A stretch of DNA of 52,879 nt from a bacterium HR25 (GCA_002898615.1 BEIB01000002.1:1-52879), one strand, 5' to 3'; positions 16,936 through 25,484 are shown, counted from the first letter of the stretch. Translations and numbers: made by a program. Notes: a model not told the origin generated them from the sequence alone.

Positions 16936-18174
16936 CTAGCTGCTGGACGCCGCCCCCTCCGCCTTCAGCAGCTTCTTGGGCCACCAGTGGTTCTCCCAGC
17001 CTTCGTCCTCCCAGTAGTGACGCAGGTGGGGCAGCACCTCACGGGCGAACAGGTCTATGTTCTTCAGCGTCAGCTCGTGGGGCATGGAGCCGATCTGCAG
17101 CAGCACCATCAGGTTCCCCACCCGCAGCCCTCTTATCACTTCCTCCACCAGCCGGTCCCGCACCGTGGCCGGGCTGCCGGCGATGACAAAGCTCTGCTCG
17201 TTGAAGTCGCGGAAGCGCATCTCCTTGAGGGCCAGCCAGGCCTCGACGATGGCCGGGTTCTTCAGGCTGCTCACCAGGCTACGGTAGTCCTGGTGGCCAG
17301 GAGCAGCGAACAAGTGCAGCGGGATGTGCAGGTCCTTGTGGTAGAAGTATTCCACGTGGCGGCCATACTCCTCCTCCGCTCGGGCATCCGTCTCGGAGAC
17401 ACAGACCAACTGCAGGAAGCCGAAGCGGTAGGGGTTGAGGTCCAGGCCGCGCCGGGCTACCGCCTCCCAGAAGCCCTCGGCGAAGCGCTTGGCCGCCTTG
17501 GCGCCGAAGTAGCTCAGGAAGCAGTAGACGTGGCCCAGCTCCGCCACCAGATCCCAGGTGCTGACGCTCCCCGCCCCGGGCACCCAGATGGGCGGGTGAG
17601 GCTGCTGCACCGGCCGCGGCCAGATGTTCACCATCCCGTACTGGTAATAGCGGCCGTTCCAGGCGAAGATCTCGTTGGTGGTCCAGGCCTTGACGATGAG
17701 GTCGTGGGCCTCCCGCCAGCGGGGGCGCTGGTCCATGGGCGGCACCCCGTAGATGAAGTTCACGTCCATGGAGGTGCCCAGCGGCATGCCGGCGATGAGC
17801 CGCCCCCCGCTGATCTGGTCTATCATGGCGTATTCCTCGGCCACCCGTATGGGGGGCGAGGTGGGCAGCGTGGACCCCATCTGGACGATGGCCACGTCCA
17901 GGCCGTTGGTCATCTTGGCCAGGGCGGAGCCCATCAGGTTGGGGTTGGGCATGAAGCCGTAAGCGTTCTGGTGGTGCTCGTTGGTGCAGATGCCGTCGAA
18001 GCCCATCTTGGCCGCGTAGATAAGCTCGTCCAGCGACCAGTTGTAGTACTGGCTCACCCGTTCGGGATCGGCCAGCTCCCACCAGGGTGGCGTCACCCAC
18101 ACCGACTCGTACCGCTTCTCGAAATCATCGGGCAGCTCACGGTGGGGCATCAGATGGAACATGCTTATCTTCAT
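16936..18174 (-). CDS. Luciferase-like flavin-dependent monooxygenase
   Basis: 412 residues, ATG 18174 with AAGGAGG upstream. The N-terminal strand is KISMFHLMPHRELP. FDGICTNEHHQNAYGFMPNP has the EHH pair typical of alkanal/long-chain monooxygenases such as LadA-like proteins. SPPIRVAEEYAMIDQISGGR and IAGMPLGTSMD follow, with GTS at the usual flavin phosphate region. Longer than the F420-type members in this window, so it is more likely FMN-dependent. First gene of an operon with two hydrolases and served by a good promoter at 18290-18318. Confidence 0.85.
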   Translation of the reverse strand: MKISMFHLMPHRELPDDFEKRYESVWVTPPWWELADPERVSQYYNWSLDELIYAAKMGFDGICTNEHHQNAYGFMPNPNLMGSALAKMTNGLDVAIVQMGSTLPTSPPIRVAEEYAMIDQISGGRLIAGMPLGTSMDVNFIYGVPPMDQRPRWREAHDLIVKAWTTNEIFAWNGRYYQYGMVNIWPRPVQQPHPPIWVPGAGSVSTWDLVAELGHVYCFLSYFGAKAAKRFAEGFWEAVARRGLDLNPYRFGFLQLVCVSETDARAEEEYGRHVEYFYHKDLHIPLHLFAAPGHQDYRSLVSSLKNPAIVEAWLALKEMRFRDFNEQSFVIAGSPATVRDRLVEEVIRGLRVGNLMVLLQIGSMPHELTLKNIDLFAREVLPHLRHYWEDEGWENHWWPKKLLKAEGAASSS

Positions 18175-18289
18175 CTCTTAGCCCTCCTTCCGTCTCTGGT
18201 CCCGTGGCCGGCGCCAGCTACGGCTCTCCCTAGGCTCCCGCCCCCTTCGCTCGGATGGGCTAGAGTTATGGGCTGTATGGAATAACCCT

Positions 18290-18318
18290 ATGTAACCCGT
18301 CTCGCCTAACCTTGTCAA
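18290..18318 (-). promoter_or_regulatory. Promoter of the monooxygenase-hydrolase operon
   Basis: On the minus strand, TTGACA (18318-18313), 17-bp spacer, TTACAT (18295-18290). A perfect 10-bp palindrome GGCATATGCC lies just upstream at 18324-18333, and a GTTAT/ATAAC repeat (18265-18269/18282-18286) overlaps the predicted start. Both are possible regulator sites. Confidence 0.55.
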
Positions 18319-18458
18319 TAGCAGGCATATGCCGGCATGACTATTTCATTTTGTGTCAGCGGGCGCCGTCCCTGCCCGGGAGGGCTCCCCGGCGCCCCGT
18401 GTTTCCTCGTATCCTCGGTGCAGGGCCAGACGGCCCAGGTCAGGCGCAGGAGGTGGCC

Positions 18459-18818
18459 ATGATCAAGAAGCTGCAGAACGTCTACCTGGCGGCCCCGGAC
18501 GTGGGGAAGGCGGTCGCTTTCTACCGGGACGTGCTGGGCCTGAACCTGCGCTTCCAGGACGGAGAGCGCTGGGCCCAGTTCGACGCCGGCGGCGTCTCCT
18601 TCGCCGTGGCCGCCGTGGGCGAGGGGACGGCCGTCCCCGGCGGGGGCGCCGTCGTCGTCTTCGAGGTGGAAGACCTGGAGAGGGCCCTGGCGGAGCTGCG
18701 GCCCCGCGGTGTCACGGTGGAGGGCGACATCGTCGATATGGGGGCCCACGGTCGCTACGTCAACATCCGCGACCCCTTCGGCAATCCGCTCCAGCTCTTC
18801 CAGCGGGCCGCCTCCTGA
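18459..18818 (+). CDS. VOC/glyoxalase-fold protein
   Basis: 119 residues from ATG 18459, which has AGGAGG at the ideal distance. It has the paired beta-alpha-beta-beta-beta pattern of the vicinal oxygen chelate fold: KLQNVYLAAPDVGKAVAFYR, VLGLNLRF, then VVVFEVEDLERALAELRPRG and VNIRDPFGNPLQLFQ. The ending DPFGNPLQLFQ is the classic glyoxalase/bleomycin-resistance C-terminus. Members include glyoxalases, ring-cleavage dioxygenases and antibiotic-binding proteins. Metal ligands cannot be assigned with confidence, so the reaction is open. It lies just before the selenoprotein gene, which has its own promoter. Confidence 0.8.
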   Translation: MIKKLQNVYLAAPDVGKAVAFYRDVLGLNLRFQDGERWAQFDAGGVSFAVAAVGEGTAVPGGGAVVVFEVEDLERALAELRPRGVTVEGDIVDMGAHGRYVNIRDPFGNPLQLFQRAAS

Positions 18819-18829
18819 CGTCCCGGCGG

Positions 18830-18858
18830 TTGACACTCGCCAGCGGGCGGGCTATAGC
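18830..18858 (+). promoter_or_regulatory. Promoter of the selenoprotein operon
   Basis: Consensus TTGACA (18830-18835), 17-bp spacer, TATAGC (18853-18858). The predicted start is near 18865, 50 nt before the ATG at 18915, which carries GGGGAGGGAG. Confidence 0.65.
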
Positions 18859-18914
18859 TTAGACTACCACTGCTCGTCCGCCCGGGAGGCCCATGGCAGT
18901 GGGGAGGGAGAGAG

Positions 18915-20591
18915 ATGGCTTCGCTCAGAGTCTTCAACCCCGTGGCTAGATCTGTCCAGACGCGGCTGGAGCCCGCCCCCAGGCCGGCCGACCTGAACGG
19001 CAAGCGGGTGGGCCTCTACTGGAACATGAAGGCCGGGGGAGACGTGGCCCTGCGCCGGACACAGGAGCTGCTGGCCCAGCGCTTCCCCCGGGCGCAGTTC
19101 GCCTTCTATCAGGGGGACGTGGGCTGGCTCATGCGCCATCTGACGCCCGGGGAGGCCGACCGTATTGCCCGGGAGGTGGACGTCCTCATCGGCACCACCA
19201 GCGACTGAGGGTCCTGCACGTCGTGGCTTGTCCACGACATGACCCTTCTGGAGCGGCGGGGCATACCCACCGTCTCCTACACGGCCCAGGGCTTCGTGCG
19301 GGACGCCCACCGCAGCGCCGAGAGCTTCGGCCTGCCGGAGCTGCCCATAGCCGTAGTCCCCAAGCCCTTCACCAACCAGGAGCCGGAGGAGATCCGCTCC
19401 ATGGTAGACGGCGCCATTGAGCAGGTCATCGCCGGCCTGACGCAGGAGGTGGCCCGCACCGAGATGCCCAAAGAGCTGGTCTTCCTGGACGAGGAGTGGC
19501 TCACCTTCGACGGCGACGATGCCCTGGGCGCCTTCCAGGCCATGAACGAGCGCTTCCTCTCCTACGGCTGGAGCGATGGCCTCCCCCTGGTGCCCCCCAC
19601 GGAGGAGGCGCTGGAGCGGATGCTGCGGGGGACGAGCCGCAGCCCGGAGGACGTGGTGGCGGTGCTGGAGCCGGGCTTCGGCATCGCCACGGTGGCCAAG
19701 ATAGCGGCCAACGCCGTCATGGCCGGCTGCCGGCCGGAGCACCTGCCGGTGGTGATAGCCGCCGTGGAGTGCCTGGCGGAGCCCAAGATGTACCTGCGCA
19801 ACAAGGCCATGTCCACCGGTCCTCACGCCCCCCTGCTGTGGGTGAACGGCCCCATCCGTCGCCAGATCGGCCTCAACAGCGGCGTCTGCGCCCTGGGGCC
19901 GGGCGCCCCCTCCTTCGCCAACACCGTCATCGGCCGGGCGGTGCGCCTCTGCATGATGAACGTGGGCCACACCTACCCCGGCGTCTCGGACATGGACACG
20001 GTGGGCTCGCCCCTCAAGTACGCCGCCTGCGTGGCCGAGAACGAGGAGGAGTCCCCCTGGCCGCCCTATCACACGGAGCACGGCTTCGACCCCGAGACCA
20101 GCACGGTGACCGTCCAGTTCGTCTACGGGATCTGCGAGCTGCATGACTTCCAGAGCGCCGAGCCGGAGCGGCTGGCGGAGGTCTTCGCCACGGCGGCCCT
20201 CAACGTCGCCCAGGTACCCACCGGGATGTGGCTCATCGGCCGGCGGGCCGATCCCCGCTACGGGACGGAGGAGAAGGAGCACCACTGCCTCTTCATCTGC
20301 CCCGAGCACGCCGCCGTCTTCCATAAGGCCGGCTGGGACAAGGGCGACATCCGCCGCGCCCTCCACCGCCGGGCCCGCCTCCCCTTCCGCCTTCTGATGC
20401 TGAACAAGGAGCCCCAGGCCCTGACGCTGGCCCACCCGGAGCTGGCCTGGCTCTGGGAGAGTCCCGACACCCTCGTCCCCGTCCTGGAGGACGCCGACTG
20501 CTACGACATCGTGGTAGTGGGCGGGACGGCGGGCCGGGGCGCCTTCTTCTGGGGGGCCGGCGAGCCCGTCACCAAGCCCATACAGCCCTAG
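18915..20591 (+). CDS. UGSC-family selenoprotein with in-frame UGA (Sec98), fused to a large C-terminal domain
   Basis: One frame of 558 codons broken only by TGA at 19206-19208. The sequence before it ends VDVLIGTTSD and resumes GSCTSWLVHDMTLLERRG, giving the U-G-S-C redox motif that names the UGSC (seleno)protein family; Sec98 pairs with Cys101. Downstream frame and style continue without a new start signal, and a SECIS-like hairpin follows the TGA. N-terminal domain (about 1-170): LNGKRVGLYWNMKAGGD, FAFYQGDVGW, IPTVSYTAQGFVRDA. C-terminal domain (about 200-558): SYGWSDGLPLVPPTEEALER, MAGCRPEHLPVVIAAVECLA, LICPEHAAVFHKAGW-like segments (FICPEHAAVF); I cannot name this domain. Likely a selenol/thiol redox enzyme; the substrate is unknown. 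Probably cotranscribed with the NifU-like gene 12 bases on. Confidence 0.85.
19209..19245 (+). promoter_or_regulatory. Bacterial SECIS-like stem-loop
   Basis: Directly after the TGA. The upper stem GTCGTGG (19220-19226) pairs perfectly with CCACGAC (19232-19238) around the loop CTTGT. An outer stem GGGTC (19209-19213) pairs with GACCC (19241-19245). The upper stem begins 11 nt after the UGA, the spacing known for SelB-dependent bacterial elements, and the loop contains the expected unpaired G/U. It lies entirely within coding sequence, as bacterial SECIS elements do. Confidence 0.75.
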
Positions 20592-20603
20592 GAGGGAGGT
20601 AGC

Positions 20604-20864
20604 ATGGCCAAGGACGCCCTGGCCGAGTTCATCGTCCGCCAGCTCCGGACCATCGTCCAGCCGGAGAGCGACGTCGAGCTGCTGGACGTGGAGGGGGGAG
20701 TGGCCCGCATCCTCTACCGCCGGGGCTACAACCCGGAGTGCCCGGAGTGCGTCATGTCAGCCGATGACCTGCGGGCCTACCTGCTGGAGCTCTTCGCCGA
20801 GAAGGCGCCCCACATCCGGGACGTCCAGCTAGACGTGGTGGAGCAGGGCCAGCCGGCCAGCTAG
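20604..20864 (+). CDS. NifU-like C-terminal domain protein (CxxC)
   Basis: 86 residues, ATG behind GGAGGGAGGT, 12 bases after the selenoprotein stop. The pattern is a helix (LAEFIVRQLRTIV), beta strands (DVELLDVEGGVARILYRRG) and then NPECPECVMSADDLRAYLLE, where the C-x-x-C sits at the place of the NifU/NfuA C-terminal Fe-S site. Family members carry or transfer iron-sulfur clusters. The CPEC variant replaces the usual CxSC-type motif, so Fe-S binding is likely but unproven. Cotranscription with the UGSC selenoprotein suggests an electron-transfer or maturation partner. Its stop overlaps the stop of the convergent RDD gene. Confidence 0.65.
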   Translation: MAKDALAEFIVRQLRTIVQPESDVELLDVEGGVARILYRRGYNPECPECVMSADDLRAYLLELFAEKAPHIRDVQLDVVEQGQPAS

Positions 20865-21541
20865 GCCCGCTGGCCCCGGGCCGGCGCGTCCTCCCCCGCC
20901 GCCGGGGCGTCGGTCCTCACCACCGTCAGGCCCAGCAGCTTGTCCTGGAGGCTCTGCCGCCGGCCGTCAACCACCATCCACAGGTGTCCCAGGGCGCCCA
21001 GGACGAAGACGGCCAGCAGCAGATAGATGACCGTCACATCGGCGGCGCTGAGGCCGCCCGGGCGGTCACCGAAGCCGAACATGAGGAGCACCAGGGGCGC
21101 CAGCAGGAAGACGAGGAGCAACAGCGAGCGCAGCAGCGCCCTTCCCAGGCCCGGCGGGCCACCGCTCCGCAGGTCCACCAGGCGAAGGCCCAGCGCCCAC
21201 ATCCCTGGCGTCCTTCCCCAGGCGTAGGACAGGAAGAAGTAGCCCAGCGGCACCATGACCAGGAGCGAAGGGAAGAGCTGAGGGGCTCCAGCGGCGCCGT
21301 TCCCCGTCCCCTCCCGGTCAGGCAGCCCGGGGGCGAAGAGGAGGGCCAGCAGGAGATAGGGGAGCGCCAGCCCCAGCAGGACGTCCACCAAGAAGGCAGG
21401 CAGACGCCGGCCGATCCCCGAATAGGTGGCCGGGCGGCCCCCAGCGAGGGGAGGAGAGACCCTGGACAAGCTGGCCTCCTTCCACGGGCTGCCAGGGCAA
21501 CGAGGGCGGAACGCGACCTCGCCCCCGCCCGATGGGGCCAT
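20861..21541 (-). CDS. RDD-family membrane protein
   Basis: About 226 residues from ATG 21541; the exact start is uncertain because no strong ribosome binding site is seen. The domain begins at TYSGIGRRLPAFLVDVLLGL, with the R-D pattern, followed by three to four membrane helices (LALPYLLLALLFAPG, LFPSLLVMVPLGYFFLSYAWG, LLLLVFLLAPLVLLMFGFG, VIYLLLAVFVLGALGHLW). GRTPGMWALGLRLVDLR and DGRRQSLQDKLLGLTVVR are RDD hallmarks. Some RDD proteins act in sodium/proton antiport, but for most the function is unknown. It converges on the NifU-like gene with a 4-base stop overlap. Confidence 0.8.
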   Translation of the reverse strand: MAPSGGGEVAFRPRCPGSPWKEASLSRVSPPLAGGRPATYSGIGRRLPAFLVDVLLGLALPYLLLALLFAPGLPDREGTGNGAAGAPQLFPSLLVMVPLGYFFLSYAWGRTPGMWALGLRLVDLRSGGPPGLGRALLRSLLLLVFLLAPLVLLMFGFGDRPGGLSAADVTVIYLLLAVFVLGALGHLWMVVDGRRQSLQDKLLGLTVVRTDAPAAGEDAPARGQRA

Positions 21542-21661
21542 CCTAAGGGCCCCTACGGCCGCTGTCAACCTCCCGAGCGGCATTCCCCCCTCTGGCCGGC
21601 GGTGATAATACTAGAGCTTGAGATGTCACTGGAGGGCAGACGAGCCCGGGAGGTACCAGGC

Positions 21662-22600
21662 ATGAAGTTCGGCATACAGACCAGCCAGGCCCATCACACC
21701 TGGGAAGAGATGCTCACTTTCTGGCAGGAGCTGGACCGCAACTCCCCCTTTGACTCCCTGTGGACGGTGGATCACTACCTGACTGGCTTCGGCTCCCCGG
21801 CCGACGCCGGGGGCCCCTACATGGACGGCTGGGCGCTCCTGGCCGCCCTGGCCCAGGCCACCAGCCGCCTGCGGGTGGGGATCCTGGTCAACGCTGTCAC
21901 CTTCCGTCATCCGGCGGTGGTGGCCAAGATGGGGACGACCATAGACCACATCTCCGGCGGCCGCTTCTCCCTGGGCATGGGGGCCGCCTGGCACGTCTTG
22001 GAGCACCGGGCCTACGGCTTCCCCTTCCCCAGCGCCCGGGAACGGCTGGAGCGGCTGGAGGAGGCCGTCCACTACATCAAGCTGCTGTGGACCAGCGACG
22101 GCCCCGTGAGCTGGCGGGGCCGCTACTACGAACTGAACGAGGCCCCCTTCAGCCCGCGCAACCTGCAACAGCCCCACCCGCCCATCGTGGTGGGAGGGGG
22201 CGGCGAGCGACGGACGCTGCGCATCGCTGCTCGCTACGGGGACGCCATGAACTGCATGGGCTCCCCGGAGACGCTCCGCCACAAGGCGGAGGTGATGCGC
22301 CAGCACTGCCAGTCGGTGGGGCGGGACGCCAGCCAGGTCAGGGTCACCGCTCTCGTCCCCTTCCTGCCTCCCGACGCCGAGCCCGAGCGCCGTGAGCGCA
22401 TCGTCCGCATGTTCGCCTTCGGGCGGGGCGAGGAGGAGGCGCGCCGCCTGGTGCTGGCGGGCGAGCCGGACGAGATGCTGGAGCGGCTCCACCAGTACGC
22501 CGAGGCGGGCGTGGAGGAGGTCTACCTCCAGCCCTACGTGCGTCTACGCCCCCGGCCCTTCCTGGACTTCGCCGAGCGCGTCCTCTCCCGCCTGGACTAG
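21662..22600 (+). CDS. Luciferase-like (LLM class) F420-type oxidoreductase
   Basis: 312 residues starting MKFGIQTSQAHHTWEEM. Barrel landmarks: FDSLWTVDHYL, RLRVGILVNAVTFRHPAVVA, MGTTIDHISGGRFSLGMGAA, then QQPHPPIVVGGGGERRTLRI, the family's ring-binding strand. Length and the WTVDH segment suit the F420-dependent LLM group; the cofactor is not proven. An extended -10-like TGATAATAC lies upstream near 21604-21612. It is a single gene between the divergent RDD gene and copA. Confidence 0.85.
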   Translation: MKFGIQTSQAHHTWEEMLTFWQELDRNSPFDSLWTVDHYLTGFGSPADAGGPYMDGWALLAALAQATSRLRVGILVNAVTFRHPAVVAKMGTTIDHISGGRFSLGMGAAWHVLEHRAYGFPFPSARERLERLEEAVHYIKLLWTSDGPVSWRGRYYELNEAPFSPRNLQQPHPPIVVGGGGERRTLRIAARYGDAMNCMGSPETLRHKAEVMRQHCQSVGRDASQVRVTALVPFLPPDAEPERRERIVRMFAFGRGEEEARRLVLAGEPDEMLERLHQYAEAGVEEVYLQPYVRLRPRPFLDFAERVLSRLD

Positions 22601-22632
22601 CTCCCTCACCACCGCTGGCCGGCTAAGACCCC

Positions 22633-22661
22633 TTGCCGGGGGGTAGGGTTTGCGATAACAT
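22633..22661 (+). promoter_or_regulatory. Promoter of copA
   Basis: TTGCCG (22633-22638), 17-bp spacer, TAACAT (22656-22661), 34 bases before the copA ATG. No obvious CsoR or CueR palindrome was recognised in the spacer. Confidence 0.45.
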
Positions 22662-22694
22662 AGTCCTAGACACGCCGGAGAGGGAGGGAGGCGC

Positions 22695-25277
22695 ATGGCC
22701 ACCAGGACCGACGAGCGAGAGGAGCCGCTGCAACTGACCGTCCCCGTGGAGGGGATGACCTGCGCCGCCTGCGTCAACCGGGTGGAACGTGCCCTGAAGC
22801 GGCTGCCCGGCGTGCTGGACGCACGCGTCAGTCTGGCCGCCGGCCGCGCCGGCCTGGAGATAGACCCCTCCCGGGTCTCCCTCTCCACCATCGCCCAGGC
22901 GGTGGCGGAGGCCGGCTACGAAGTGCCTCTGGATACCGTCCGCTTCCACCTCCCGGCCCGCGGAGAGGCTGAGGCGGCCCGCATCAGGGAGGCGCTGGAG
23001 CGCCTCGCAGGCGTCGTCCAGGCGGAGGTAGGGCCGGACGGCACCGTCAGCGTCCGCTACCTGCGGGAGAGCATCGGGCCGGGGCGGCTGAAGCGAGCGC
23101 TGCGGGAGCTGGGTTACGAGGTGTCGGAGCGGCTGGCCGAAGAGGAGGGGCTGGACCGGGAGCGCCAGGCCCGCCAGCAGGAGATACGGCGTCAGTTCGT
23201 CAATCTGCTCATCGTCACCCCGCTGGCCGCCTTGGTGATGCTGGGCATGTTCCATGCTTACTGGCCCCTCAGCCTCTTCGTCCCCTCCTGGCTGGGCAAC
23301 CGCTGGCTGATGCTGGGCCTCACCACCCCCATCGTCCTGGGGCCGGCCCGCCAGTTCTTCCTTCGCAGCATCAGCGGTCTGCGCCATGGCGTGGCCGACA
23401 TGAACCTCCTGTACGCCACCGGCATCGGCGCCGCCTATCTCATCGCCCTCATCAACACCGCCTGGCCGGAGGCCGGCTTCGGCGGGCGGGACGCCACCTT
23501 CTACGAGGCGGTGGCCATGCTCACCCTCTTCATCGTCCTGGGCCGTTACCTGGAGGCCCTCACCCGCGGCCGCGCCTCCGAGGCCATTCGCCGCCTCATG
23601 GCCCTGCAGCCGCAGCGGGCCCGCCTCCTCCGCGATGGCCAGGAGATAGAAGTGCCCGCCGACGAGGTGGAGGTGGGCGACATCTGCCTCGTCCGCCCCG
23701 GCGAGGCGGTGCCGGTGGACGGCGTCATCGTCGAAGGCTACTCGGCGGTGGACGAGTCCCTGGTCACCGGCGAGAGTCTCCCCGCGGAGAAGACGGCGGG
23801 CGATACCGTCCTCGCCGGCACCCTGAACCGCACCGGCGCCTTCAAGCTACGGGCCGTCCGCGTGGGCAGGGAGACGACCCTGGCCCAGATCGTGCGGCTG
23901 GTGGAGGAGGCCCAGGCCAGCCGCGCCCCCATCCAGCGCCTGGCCGACTGGGTGGCCGGCCACTTCATCCTGGGCGTCCACCTGCTGGCCCTGGCCACCT
24001 TCGCCTTCTGGTTCTTCTACGGCTACGACCGCTGGTTCCAGCCCGAAAGCCGTCTCCTCCTCTCCGCCGGCGCCCTGGGCCAGATGGGCGCCTTCGGCTT
24101 CGCCTTCCTGATGTCGGTGACGGTGCTGGTCATCTCCTGCCCCTGCGCTGTGGGGCTGGCCACCCCGGCCGCCGTCATGGCCGGCACGGGCATCGCCGCC
24201 AGCCAGGGAATCCTCTTCAAGGGCGCCGACGCCATCGAGGCCACCGCCCGTCTCCAAGTCATCGTCTTCGACAAGACGGGCACCCTGACCCAGGGTCGGC
24301 CCTCCCTCACCGACGTGGTGGCCCTCCCCGGGACGACGGCGGAGGAGTTGCTGGCCTGGGCGGCCATCGCTGAGCGCCGCTCCGAGCACCCCCTGGGCGA
24401 GGCCGTCCTGACGGGCGCCCGGGAGCGGGGCCTCCAGCCCCCCGAGCCCCAGGAGTTCCGCGCCCTGCCTGGTCAGGGCGTGGAGGCGCGCCTGGACGGC
24501 CGGACCGTCATCCTGGGGAACCGCCGCCTGATGGCCGAGGCCGGCGTGGACATCCTCCCCCTGGAGGAGCAGGCCCAGCGCCTGGAGGAGGAGGGGAAGA
24601 CGGTGGTCTTCGTGGCCCTGGACGGCCGGCCCCTGGGGCTGCTGGCGGTGGCGGACACCCCCAAGCCCACGGCCGCCCAGGCGGTGGCGGAGCTGCGGCG
24701 GATGGGCCTCCAGGTGGCGATGCTCAGCGGCGATAACTGGCGGACGGCCAGGGCCATAGCCCGCAGCCTGGGCATAGAGCAGGTGTTGGCGGAGGTGCTG
24801 CCCCAGGGGAAGGCGGAGGCGCTGCGCCAGCTCCAGGAGCAGGGGCTGCGCGTCGCCATGGTAGGCGACGGCATCAACGACGCCCCCGCCCTGGCCCAGG
24901 CCGACGTGGGCATGGCTATCGGCTCGGGGACGGACATCGCCAAGGAGACGGGCCACGTCATCCTCGTCCGTGACGACCCCCTGGACGTGGTGGCCGCCAT
25001 AGAGACGGCCCGCTTCACCATGAAGAAGGTGCGGGAGAACCTGGCCTGGGCCTTTGTCTACAACCTGGTGACGCTGCCCGTAGCTGCCGGCGTTCTCTAC
25101 CCTCTCACGGGCCGCATGGTGGGCCCGGAGGTGGCGGCCCTCCTCATGGCCCTCAGCTCCCTCTCCGTGAGCCTCAACAGCGCCAGCATGCGGGGCTGGC
25201 GGCCACGTCGCAGGAGCGGGCCAGCGTCCCCCGCTCCGGTAGCCCCCCGGCCCCTGCCCCAGGAGGTGGGGCGATGA
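22695..25277 (+). CDS. copA: Copper-translocating P1B-type ATPase
   Basis: 860 residues. The N-terminal metal-binding domain carries GMTCAACVNRVERAL (Cys23/Cys26). A second ferredoxin-like domain (about 75-140) has lost its CxxC. Membrane helices precede an actuator domain with SLVTGESLPAEK. The copper path shows ISCPCAVGLATP (CPC near 480), the phosphorylation site DKTGTLTQG near 525, the ATP-domain HP of SEHPLGEAV, and GDGINDAPALAQADVGMAIG near 723. It exports Cu(I) from the cytoplasm. Followed at once by a small membrane gene overlapping by 4 bases, so cotranslated. Confidence 0.93.
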   Translation: MATRTDEREEPLQLTVPVEGMTCAACVNRVERALKRLPGVLDARVSLAAGRAGLEIDPSRVSLSTIAQAVAEAGYEVPLDTVRFHLPARGEAEAARIREALERLAGVVQAEVGPDGTVSVRYLRESIGPGRLKRALRELGYEVSERLAEEEGLDRERQARQQEIRRQFVNLLIVTPLAALVMLGMFHAYWPLSLFVPSWLGNRWLMLGLTTPIVLGPARQFFLRSISGLRHGVADMNLLYATGIGAAYLIALINTAWPEAGFGGRDATFYEAVAMLTLFIVLGRYLEALTRGRASEAIRRLMALQPQRARLLRDGQEIEVPADEVEVGDICLVRPGEAVPVDGVIVEGYSAVDESLVTGESLPAEKTAGDTVLAGTLNRTGAFKLRAVRVGRETTLAQIVRLVEEAQASRAPIQRLADWVAGHFILGVHLLALATFAFWFFYGYDRWFQPESRLLLSAGALGQMGAFGFAFLMSVTVLVISCPCAVGLATPAAVMAGTGIAASQGILFKGADAIEATARLQVIVFDKTGTLTQGRPSLTDVVALPGTTAEELLAWAAIAERRSEHPLGEAVLTGARERGLQPPEPQEFRALPGQGVEARLDGRTVILGNRRLMAEAGVDILPLEEQAQRLEEEGKTVVFVALDGRPLGLLAVADTPKPTAAQAVAELRRMGLQVAMLSGDNWRTARAIARSLGIEQVLAEVLPQGKAEALRQLQEQGLRVAMVGDGINDAPALAQADVGMAIGSGTDIAKETGHVILVRDDPLDVVAAIETARFTMKKVRENLAWAFVYNLVTLPVAAGVLYPLTGRMVGPEVAALLMALSSLSVSLNSASMRGWRPRRRSGPASPAPVAPRPLPQEVGR

Positions 25278-25474
25278 GCCCGCGACGGATGCTAGGCCCG
25301 CTCGTCTATGGCGGACTGAGCCTGCTGGCCGGCCTCCTCTTCCTGCTGGCCGCCTCTCTCTGGAGCGACGCCGGCTGGGGGCAGCGGCTGGGCGGGGCGG
25401 CCTGGGTGGCGTTCCTCTCCCTCATCGTCCTCATGCCTGTCGTCATACCGTGGGCCAGGCGACGCTCCTCCTAA
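25274..25474 (+). CDS. Small two-helix membrane protein downstream of copA
   Basis: 66 residues with two hydrophobic helices (LVYGGLSLLAGLLFLLAASLW and AAWVAFLSLIVLMPVVIPW) and a basic C-terminus WARRRSS. Its ATG overlaps the copA stop (ATGA), so translation is coupled. I recognise no family. Position suggests an accessory to the copper pump or an unrelated passenger in the operon. Confidence 0.55.
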   Translation: MSPRRMLGPLVYGGLSLLAGLLFLLAASLWSDAGWGQRLGGAAWVAFLSLIVLMPVVIPWARRRSS

Positions 25475-25484
25475 GGGGGCGCCG

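Noticed and set aside
19206..19208. TGA as a nonsense mutation making a pseudogene of the UGSC gene
   Set aside because: The frame is otherwise uninterrupted for 558 codons, the TGA is exactly at the known Sec position of the family, and a stem-loop follows at SECIS distance.
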